This document shows positions 56,701-64,000 of a stretch of 64,000 bases of DNA, in pieces. The DNA lies in the NCBI GenBank assembly GCA_039707655.1, contig CM077668.1:67411086-67475085 (forward strand). The letters run 5' to 3'. Below the pieces are notes generated by a model. It did no database searches, was not told where the DNA came from, and saw nothing but the letters and a program-made list of their open reading frames with translations. Within the stretch, counting starts at the first letter, position 1. The number at the start of each line of letters is the position of its first letter. The position numbers and the translations under genes were made by a program. This stretch comes from Elymus sibiricus. Its lineage: Eukaryota > Streptophyta > Magnoliopsida > Poales > Poaceae.

Positions 56701-57545
56701 CGTCCAGAGTTAATCGAGCGTGTTGGGTAACAGTAGTGCACCCCTGTAGGGAAGTAATCTATTCGAATAGCCGTGTCCACGGTAACAGGACGCTCGGAGT
56801 TGTATCCGGATCCATGACAACTACAAAGTGATGGTGATACATATTAAACTGTTACTATTGCTCTCTGGATCGCTTTCTCGCGGGATAGTCGAGAAAGGAT
56901 CTCGGGGAGTTGCTGCTATACAACCACTATTGTATGTTACTATACTCTACTCTCTTCTGATGCTGCAAGATTGCTTGAAGATGCTAGCCTTCGATAGGCT
57001 AGGCTTCTCCCCCTCTACTCTGGCATTCTGCAGTTCAGTCCAAAGATATAGCCCCATTCCTTTGATACAAATGCATATTAGTATAGTTCTGATGTCAGTC
57101 TTGCGAGTACTTTGGATGAGTACTCACGGTTGCTCTGCTATTCTTTTTCCCCATACCCATTTGATGATACATCAGACGTCGGAGCCCAGGAGCAGGAGAT
57201 CCCCGGAGTATTCTTCTACTATGTTGAGCCCGCCGACAAGGAGTAGTTAGGAGGCTCCCAGGCAGGAGGCCTTGCCTCTTTCGATCAGAGTCATTGTTTG
57301 TTTTCGCCTTCTTAAGGCATTTTTGTTTAACTTTGTGTCTGTACTCAGATACTGTTGTTTTCGCTGACGCTTGTATGCGCAAGCTTATGTATCCGAGACC
57401 TCGAGGCCCCTGGGTTGTAATATGAAGCTTGTATTATTTTATTTTGAGTTTAGAGTTGTGTTGTGATATCTTCAAGTGAGTCCCTAGGCTTGATCGTGTG
57501 CATTTGCGTGTATGATTAGTGCACGATTAAGTCGGGGGCGTCACA
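53762..57545. mobile_element. TG...CA element of 3.8 kb (solo LTR or non-autonomous retroelement)
   Basis: It starts tgtaacacccc and ends gggggcgtcaca, flanked by ccctt on both sides (53757-53761 and 57546-57550). The TG...CA ends and 5-bp target duplication point to an LTR, here alone. The host sequence on each side (tctcccgacattctctcccgcc) belongs to the Mutator-like element. The interior holds no pol domain; GC-rich frames at 54.2-55.2 kb look like composition effects. Confidence 0.75.
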
Positions 57546-57726
57546 CCCTTCTCTCCCGACATTCTCTCCCGCCATTTTATTTCCCGCCATTCTCCCCCGC
57601 CATTTTCTCCCGCAATTCTCTCCCGCCATTTTCTCCGGCCATTCTCTCCCGCCATTTTCTTTCCCGCCCTTCTCTCCCGACATTCTCTCCCGCCATCTTC
57701 TTTCCCGCCATCTTCTCTTCTCAACC

Positions 57727-57733
57727 TATAAAA
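57727..57733 (+). promoter_or_regulatory. TATA box of the Mutator-like element's plus-strand gene
   Basis: TATAAAA within acctataaaaccccctccac, 55 nt before the ATG at 57782. A start near 57760 would give a leader of only about 20 nt. Confidence 0.7.
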
Positions 57734-57781
57734 CCCCCTCCACACTAAGGAGGGTAAGCAGGCCAGTGTAGTCTCGTCAAG

Positions 57782-58213
57782 ATGTCTGGTTATCCTTTCG
57801 ATCGTAGTTTTCACCCTAGTATGTCGAAATGTCTTCTGAGGTTAGCCGCCAATTTCGAGATAGACAATAGGATAGTTCTATGGGACGAACTCCTCAGTAG
57901 TGACACCTTACTGAATGAGTTGGCTCACGCATTAAGTAGGTGCGGGTGGCCTGTAAGGACCTTTGAGGAGATACGAAAAGAACTTCTCAGGTTGCATGGA
58001 AGGTGGAAGAAGCAACAACATAAGGGTGAAGTATTCCTAAAGGCTGCAGCAGAACATACTTATTTATGGAGCCAAGACAGCGAGGACGAAGATGATCTTT
58101 TCATGCCGAGCACGAAGGGCAAGAGTACCGCATCGTCGAAGGGCAAGAGTACCGCATCGTCGAAGGGCAAGAGTGCTGCATCGACGGAGGATGACGATGA
58201 TGCCTTCATGTAG
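57782..58213 (+). CDS. Second-gene protein of the Mutator-like element (mudrB position)
   Basis: 143 residues, open and preceded by a TATA box. It starts MSGYPFDRSFHPSMSKCLL and contains a helical middle (FEEIRKELLRLHGRWKKQQ, about 61-79) and an acidic SQDSEDEDDLFM stretch. It then has three copies of an eight-residue TASSKGKS-like repeat (about 111-135) and ends with Asp/Glu-rich residues. It lies near the left end of the element (about 690 bp in, if the nested insertion is ignored) and is transcribed towards the transposase remnant, as mudrB is in MuDR. I see no sequence relation to MURB, and the function is unknown. The lack of stops contrasts with the broken partner gene. Confidence 0.6.
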   Translation: MSGYPFDRSFHPSMSKCLLRLAANFEIDNRIVLWDELLSSDTLLNELAHALSRCGWPVRTFEEIRKELLRLHGRWKKQQHKGEVFLKAAAEHTYLWSQDSEDEDDLFMPSTKGKSTASSKGKSTASSKGKSAASTEDDDDAFM

Positions 58214-58445
58214 TTTGTAAGCTGTATTTTTTAAGTTCAGCCGTATCGTTTAATTCAGATGTACTTGTATCTTAATTATCTGTTGCAGTCTCTCGCATAC
58301 ATAGGTAGATATATGTCTCCTGATCAGATAGAAGCAAGTGCGATAGTAACACATACATGAAGCATGTCTCATACATAGATAATGACTCACACATGAGAAA
58401 AGTCTGAAACTAACATAGATAATGACTAATACATAGATAATCATA

Positions 58446-59867
58446 TCACTGCTGGGGACGACGACGAATTTGGGTCTTCCTCGGGCGAGGACCGGAAGGC
58501 GATAAGCGCTGAGGCGGTGGGCGAGCCTCACGGTGTCCACGACCGTAGATAACATCGTCTGACACGGTATGTGTCTCCTGCGTCGGTGCTGGTGGTGGAG
58601 TGTGAAACACTGTCTGAGAGAAGTCATAAGTGTTTGCAGCTTCGTCATCATCATCGCCGTAGCCCTCTAATCCATATCCAACACCACTAAGTATCGGTGA
58701 CTGCACTGAATGCATGAACTGTTGCGACTGGTTGCCGCCTGCAGTATAGTAAAACATGTAAAATTGATGAGCGAAACTACAATGTTTAAAAGAATGTACA
58801 AAGTAGTGTTACCTAGTTCCATTTGATGATGCCAGTACGAGCTCCCTGGTTGTGAAGGAGGTGTCTAATGTCAGGACGAGCTCCCTGGTTGTGAAGGAGG
58901 TGTCTAATGCCAGGACGAGCTCCCTGGTTGTGAAGGAGGTGGCTGCTGCCAGGACGAGCTCCCTGGTTGTGAAGGAGGTGGCTCTGAACGCTGCACGGAG
59001 TGGCGTGGCTCTGAATGCTGCACCGAATGGCGTGGTTCTGAACGCTGCACAGAGGGACGTGGGGGACGATGTGCTGGACGAGGAACTGCAACATCCGAAG
59101 ATCGTCTACACGTAACAGCTGCGTAAATCCCTCGTAGCTTCTCATCAAAACGCCTCAACCATGAGAGGTGCTCTGGCTGTGGGATAGTATCCCCCCTCTC
59201 AACCCGCCGCATTAAAGCGGAAACCTCCTCTCGCGCCTCGACTGTCAAGTCACTCTGTACATCAGAATCCAGATCCCCATTAGAATTCAGATCCCCAGCA
59301 TTTTCTCCTCTTCCTCATCCCCATCAGAATCCAGATCCTCCGCCAATATTATCGACTGACTACTCTGCCCAGTATCATGACCACACACATTGTGTGGCAC
59401 GTAGTCTGACTCTTTCTCAGGTTGGCTACCATCCACATCCAGTGGCTGTGACCCGGATAAACAAATCTCGTTAGCCACTTCACTGCCCTGGCCGGGTTCA
59501 TACCCCACGTGGAGTTGTACGGTATTCTCCTCCTTCGCCACAGGTTGCACTAGGGCATATGGGTGGTTTCTCCGGTCTCGGCAACGACTTAACATCGTCA
59601 ACCAATGCTGGCTCCTATCTATCGGCATCAACTCCCACTTGACATTTTTACAGGATTTGGTCCACAATCATGAATACTGACGGAACATACTTCAGGATCC
59701 AGCCCAAAACTAGTAGTCAACCAGTACTTCAACTGTCTAATGTCCAGTCTGTCCGGGTCTGCAAGTGTCATGACGCCATTTTTATACTCGCTCAGATCAA
59801 CCCCAAACTCATTGTATCAAACATTACCAGGGCCATAGTAAACAGTCAAATTTACTGATTCAGACAT
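58446..59867 (-). pseudogene. Deleted Mutator-like transposase (MURA-type) gene
   Basis: On the minus strand it begins MSESVNLTVYYGPGN (ATG 59867-59865), followed after a TGA by NEFGVDLSEYKNGVMTLAD and LKYWLTTSFGLDPEVC. A frame change precedes WTKSCKNVKWELMPIDRSQ. An acidic stretch (LDSDGDEEEEK) follows, then EHLSWLRRFDEKLRGIYAA, a Pro/Ser/Gln repeat zone and a basic end RPRKTQIRRRPQQ. These look like the N- and C-terminal regions of a plant Mutator-type protein with the DDE transposase core missing. With at least one nonsense and one frameshift mutation it cannot be autonomous. Confidence 0.65.
58828..59000. repeat. 39-bp coding tandem repeat, about four copies
   Basis: The unit cgagctccctggttgtgaag plus gaggtg(t/g)ct and a variable tail repeats four times. 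In the minus-strand remnant it encodes a PPSQPGSSSWQQ-type motif. Neighbouring ctgcac(a/g)gagtggcgtgg-type repeats (58985-59060) encode a VQRSEPRHS motif. Confidence 0.85.
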
Positions 59868-60190
59868 TTTCACCTGTCAGACATTTTCATCTTCTCATTA
59901 ATCACAACGAAAAATATTATTACCCGCTACACGAACTAACCGCTTAAATGCCAGCACAGACAAATTTACTCATTCAGACATTTTCACATGTCAGACATTT
60001 CCATCTTCTCAATAATCACGACGAACAAAATTATTACCCGCTACACTAACTAACCGCTAAAATGTCGGCACAGACAAATTTACTTATTCAGACATTTTCA
60101 CCTGTCAGACATTTTCATCTTCTCATTAATCACGATGAACAAAAATATTACCCGCTACACTAACTAACCGCTAAAATGCCAGCACAGACA
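59848..60190. repeat. Three ~114-bp tandem copies spanning the transposase start codon
   Basis: The copies start near 59848, 59962 and 60076, each containing tcagacattttcac, gtcagacatttt, cttctcattaatcac and acccgctacac, and ending in ccagcacagacaaatt. The first copy includes the ATG at 59867; the other two lie in the presumed leader or promoter of the minus-strand remnant. Confidence 0.9.
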
Positions 60191-60937
60191 AATTAACACT
60201 CAAAGTACGCAATATGACTTATCTACACTAACTAAACTCTACAACTCAGAGAAAATTTGTGACGACATAGTTATACCTTCGACGCGTGTGCCACTGCTTC
60301 TTGCTCCTCTCTTCAACTCAGCCGCACCTCCTCCTCCTCCTCACCACCTCTTCCTCCCCAGCAGCACCTCCTCCTCACCACCACCTCCACCATGGCTGAA
60401 CCACCTCCACCATGGCTCCTCCTCACCTCACTTGTACGAGAAAAAAAACTATCCCATTGAAAAAAAAATACCGTAGGCCGCCGGGGTTGGCTACGATCTA
60501 CTCTTTCTGTGGGTTGGATGCAAAAATGGATGGACCAGCGAGGAGATCGACGCGGGGTTGCGAGAGAAAGAGAGAGAAACGAGAGAGAGAGGATGAACGA
60601 ATAGAGGAAGAAGATGGAGGCCGTTCGGGCTCGTTTGGGATAAGCCCGACCTCTTCGGCCGCTGGTTGGCCGAAGACTCCCCTTTTCGGCCGCTGGCTGG
60701 CCGAAGAGTGTCCCTTCGGTCGGCAGCCCCCCGACAACGACCTCTTCGGCCCACTCCCCCCCTCTTCGACCAATAGCAGACCGAAGAGCTCTTTTCGGCC
60801 TCCGGTTGACCGAAAACTACCTCTTCGGCCTCCTACAAGCCGACGGGGTCATAGTTCTGAAAAAATTGCTTTAGGACGTACATTTTCCGAATTTGCTATA
60901 AAAATCATCATAGTTTCAAAAAAAAATCAATCTTCCG

Positions 60938-61334
60938 CACCATCCAAGTCAGAAGCACTACCATGTGAAAATCTACAGCTCACCACCTCAGTAGCAGAGC
61001 ACTCGGCCATGGATTGCAGATGTATATTGTCAGTAACAAAACATTCATAGGAGTAGTGAGCTTGGACACCGACAATCATGTTGAAACCATATGTCTTCAC
61101 GGGCAAGGGAAATTGAGAAGGAATTATGTGCATAGTTGCAGTTACCTTGGCAAGGGGGTGATCAACTAGATAACCATGATGAGATTCCTTCAACAACGTA
61201 CTGATTATCACCAAAAGAGCATCAACCTCATGACCATATGGAAGAAAACAACCAGAGACAGCTAGAAAAGCTCCTTGGAATCCATCAAACTCCAAAATCA
61301 GAGCACTGTTGTGACCTTGCCGTATCTGCAACAT
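60938..61334 (-). pseudogene. Coding-like region, upstream part, split by the Mutator-like element
   Basis: The minus-strand frame reads QGHNSALILEFDGFQGAFL, HEVDALLVIISTLLKES and then, past a possible intron or with continuous reading, VKTYGFNMIVGVQAHYSYE and HLQSMAECSATEVVS, ending at the target duplication in SDLDGAED. The composition is protein-like; the family is not recognised. See the partner segment at 52929-53303. Confidence 0.35.
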
Positions 61335-62017
61335 TGCTATATTATATCAGCACCATGAAAAGGACATCCAGTTCTGCACTGTGCTTTGTGTTGCTCTGCA
61401 AAATATGCCTCTGTACATCTGAATCATGTACAGAACACGTAGGAAGTAGCAACACCAACAGCACAAAAACATATGAAAATGGAGTGGGCTTTAAGGATGT
61501 CCTCAGCCATGTTAGAGAGCAATAATTCCTCGAAGTTCACAATAGCATTTTTCAAGCAATCCCAATCTAGTATCCATGCAATTTCCCATTGAGTAAGCTT
61601 AAAAGCAGATTGAATAAATTGTCCGGCAAGAAAGGAGAAATCTCAAACGTGAAGATAACCACCATGCAGTAGCCCCATTTAAAAGTGCTCGAAGCATATG
61701 CAAGATTATAACACCTTCAAGAAGCAAGAGCGCACTCATAGCAATGTTGCCATGTCCAGCTTGACACGGCAAGGACAAGTATTTTCATCATCGACGTCGG
61801 GTCCAACCAGTGAAGGCTAGAATATCGATGTGTAGACAGCATCTTCAAAAAAGTAACGACGCAAGTCCGTTGCTTCAGCGTCCGACCCGCAAAGGTCATA
61901 TCACAGATTTTCACCCCAAGTATGAAGCACATTGTCCTATGTCAATGACAGATCTTCCTACAACATTTTTCTTTACACGTAAAACGTTTATATACATAGG
62001 TATCCTATATGCAATAT
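61335..62017. other. No gene supported
   Basis: Mixed sequence; it may be an upstream continuation of the split coding-like region on the minus strand (for example the frame at 61717-61932), but I cannot establish exons. Confidence 0.4.
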
Positions 62018-62465
62018 ATATCACATAACGTGATATGTTTGATTCCACCGAGCAACAATGAAAGCACGATAAAAAAGAAATCCATCCAGGAGCAAGCAAC
62101 AGTGCGTATCAAGTCCTCTTCTCTGCACATGTGGCTCTGTCAAAGTCAAGCTGTGATCTGCAGCGCCGGGGGACACAGTCCGAGAGGCGAGAGCGCGACG
62201 AGGTTGGCGACAACCCTGGGGCAGCGGACAGAGCGACACGACCACCGAGCGACAACAAGCCTTGAAATTATGTGCACATGAGCCGTGCGAAACTATTTTT
62301 AATTTTTTAGTGTACTTGAAGCCAAAAGGACCTGAAGAGACAAAGACCTCTCTGAGGATCCAAAGGCTCCGGCTTCCACAACTGCGATAAACAAATCTCC
62401 TTCCTTCACTCCTAATTGGCGTTTGACACAGTCCATTAGCCTCCGAAATGCCGCCTAGCTAGCTT
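62018..62465. repeat. Segmental duplication copy B, without the insertions of copy A
   Basis: It aligns with 44705-44777 plus 45721-46320. Copy B joins cgataaaaaagaaatccatcc where copy A holds the Pack-MULE-like element, and gagccgtgcgaaac where copy A holds the hAT MITE. It therefore represents the pre-insertion state at both points. Confidence 0.85.
62299..62436 (-). CDS. Small conserved frame, copy B; family not recognised
   Basis: A 45-codon minus-strand frame, MDCVKRQLGVKEGDLFIAV continuing VEAGAFGSSERSLS. It matches copy A at 46121-46303 through FGSS, with conservative changes (K/R, K/T). After SLS the two copies diverge. Not recognised; see copy A. Confidence 0.3.
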   Translation of the reverse strand: MDCVKRQLGVKEGDLFIAVVEAGAFGSSERSLSLQVLLASSTLKN

Positions 62466-62526
62466 ATCTGCAAATCTTGTTTGTTTCTGTCTCCGGCATC
62501 CGTACAGGTCATCACAGCGATGAATT

Positions 62527-63717
62527 ACCGAAAAAGGGTTTCCCCGCTTTGTATTCCAAAGCAACCAACACCAAACACATAGCATTGCTGGGCGAGCAGC
62601 ACATCAAGCCCAAAAGAGAAAAAAGAAAAAACAAATGCCAACAACAGCAGCTCGACAAAGCGCGGATGACCCGCCACCGCTGCGCCCTCCGGAAACAAAC
62701 CACCACAGCCCGAGGCTCCGATCCGCCGCGTACCAAGTAGCATCTCCAAGAAGGGATGCGACGCCGACGACGCTGCTGCCCGGACGTGTCCTAGGGTTTC
62801 CCCCGGCACGCGGAGGGAAGTGGGGGATAGATACCACCGACACCCTCCAAGAAGGAATGGTGGCACCCGCCGGTGTCACCGCATCGGAGCCGGACGAACC
62901 GGCAAGGATTTCTCCCGCACTCCAAACCCCACCGCCCAACCGGAGCCGACCAGCCAAACCACCGCCCAACACAATGCGCCATCGCGGTTGCGCCGCCACC
63001 CACGCTGTCTCACTGCAAACACCAACACAAGGCCAAGAAGACCGGAGAGAAGTGCCAAGCGACGGGAGCAGCAGCACCGAAGCCGAGCGGGAGGGAACCA
63101 CCTCCACCGCCGTCGTGCGAGAGGCCCGCGCCTCCGGCACCGTCGCGGTCACCGTCCGGACACGGCAGCATGGCATACCAGGCCACCCCTGGCCCGGCCA
63201 GGCCCGAAACGGGCCCCGGGCCCGCTAAGCCCCGCCGGCCACGCTGCAGCAGGCCGGCGTCGGCGCCGCCAGCACCCAGCCGCTCATCGCCGCTCCCCCG
63301 CCTCCTGGAAGTCACGCAGCAGACCCGCCCCACCGCCGGCCCGCCCAGGCCCAGATGGGGCCCGAAGGGCCCAGATCTGGGCCGAGCGGCCGCCACCAGG
63401 TCGCGCCACCCCGCCGCCAACGACGACGCCGCCGCCCAGCCGCCCGCCCGCGCCGCGCTAGGGAACCCTGCCGCCACCCGGACCGTCGCCGCCTAGGAGC
63501 ACCCCTCGGTGCAGCTCCGTCCCGCGCCGGAGAGCCACCGGGAGGGGAAGGTCAGGGGCCGCCGCCACCAGCGTCCCCGGGGCCAGGCCGGCCGCGGGCG
63601 CCGGCGACGACGGCGGGGAGGGAGGGGAGAGGGGGGGCTGGTGGAAGGGGAGGCCGACGCGCGGCCGGTCGCCCGCAGGGGCGACGCGGTCGCGAGAGGG
63701 AGAGGGGGTCCTTGATG
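62527..63717 (-). mobile_element. GC-rich retroposon with 16-bp target duplication
   Basis: It is bounded by atcacagcgatgaatt (62511-62526) and atcacaacgatgaatt (63718-63733), 15 of 16 identical. On the minus strand its 3' end reads ttggaatacaaagcggggaaacccttttt, a typical end of Triticeae non-LTR derivatives. The 1.2-kb body is extremely GC-rich at its 5' end and has no reverse-transcriptase frame. The long ORFs on both strands (up to 213 codons) are composition artefacts. Confidence 0.85.
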
Positions 63718-63787
63718 ATCACAACGATGAATTCCATCACTAGTATCAATGCCCATACCTCGGCAAACTCACCAGCTGCTCACATAA

Positions 63788-64000
63788 CACTAGTAGAAAA
63801 AGGACTTTACGTGAGCCCCATTAGTCCCGGTTTGGAATCGGACCGGTACTAATGTGACCATTAGTCCCGGTTCCAACGGCTAGGGGGGCGGGCATCATTA
63901 GTCCCGGTTCGTGTTGAACCTTTAGTACCGGTTCGTGACACGAACCGGGACTAAAGGGGTGGTGGCAGGCTGGTGTCAGGCTGGGGCCCCACGATCACCT
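63788..64000 (+). mobile_element. CACTA (En/Spm) DNA transposon, left end, runs off the window
   Basis: It begins CACTAGTAGAAAAAGGAC, followed by direct and inverted copies of the subterminal word ttagtcccggtt (about 63820, 63863 and 63899; inverted gaaccgggactaaa near 63942). This is the typical start of Triticeae CACTA elements. The other end lies beyond 64000. Confidence 0.85.

Larger units (their letters stand above)
53304..60927. mobile_element. Mutator-like element with nested insertion
   Basis: The inverted ends are about 85 bp: atttttttttgaaactatga and tgatttttatagcaaattcg on the left, continuing to the gaccccgtcggc landmark, are mirrored on the right. The flanks carry caatcttccg at 53294-53303 and 60928-60937, a 9-10-bp target duplication as expected for Mutator-like elements. 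Without the 3.8-kb nested element it is about 3.8 kb. It contains a plus-strand ORF (57782-58213) and a minus-strand transposase-type remnant (59867-58446), in the convergent arrangement of MuDR. Confidence 0.85.

Noticed and set aside
62604..63496. Overlapping ORFs of 155-213 codons on both strands
   Set aside because: They lie in a GC-rich retroposon bounded by a target duplication. The translations are low-complexity Pro/Arg/Ala in every frame, without domains.
1..64000. Pathway-like gene cluster or a defence system spanning the window
   Set aside because: The recognised genes belong to unrelated processes, are each individually regulated and are separated by transposons. No set of adjacent genes suggests a joint function.

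Overview
The window is plant nuclear DNA from a grass, most likely a Triticeae species (wheat, Aegilops or barley group). This is inferred from many short Stowaway-type MITEs (CTCCCTCCGT termini at TA sites), GC-rich poly(A) retroposons, a CACTA end with TTAGTCCCGGTT subterminal repeats, and small intron-containing genes separated by nested transposons. I see no bacterial, organellar or viral segment.

Layout. 0-5.3 kb (+): the last six exons of a threonyl-tRNA synthetase. 5.4-8.1 kb: a Tourist-type MITE, a decayed LINE and a retroposon. 8.4-9.8 kb (+): a tRNA-splicing endonuclease subunit (SEN2 type) with a complete catalytic triad and a C-terminal membrane segment. 10.5-12.4 kb (-), convergent with it: a TANGO2-family gene with a TATA box and clean 3' exons but a damaged first exon. 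14.8-15.2 kb (-): a 56-codon acidic small protein gene with a TATA box. 15.8-18.6 kb (-): a non-autonomous LTR retrotransposon with a poly(A) insert in one LTR. 18.6-28.5 kb: MITEs, a retroposon with a perfect 17-bp target duplication, unassigned exon-like pieces and a LINE endonuclease remnant. 29.1-29.8 kb (-): a frameshifted gene resembling the C-terminal domain of cereal RIP-like/jasmonate-induced proteins. 33.3-35.2 kb (-): an intact four-exon isoaspartyl peptidase/L-asparaginase. 37.1-41.5 kb (-): an intact twelve-exon F-box/LRR protein gene whose introns hold a hAT element, a copia fragment and a Stowaway. 44.7-46.3 kb: a segment duplicated at 62.0-62.5 kb; the first copy carries two insertions absent from the second. 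47.2-49.4 kb (+): an intronless GRAS regulator of the LISCL type. 53.3-60.9 kb: a Mutator-like element nested in a coding-like region, itself interrupted by a 3.8-kb TG...CA element. 62.5-63.7 kb: another retroposon. 63.8 kb to the end: a CACTA start.

The recognised genes are unrelated housekeeping or regulatory genes (tRNA charging, tRNA splicing, asparagine catabolism, ubiquitin targeting, transcription) and do not form a pathway. Most of the novelty lies in the transposons. The Mutator-like element keeps a MuDR-like convergent two-gene plan whose second gene has a TATA box and an open frame. A Pack-MULE-like element carries a gene-like fragment. An intra-window paralog supplies near-empty sites for two insertions. 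All domain and family names come from reading the translations; no database search was run.
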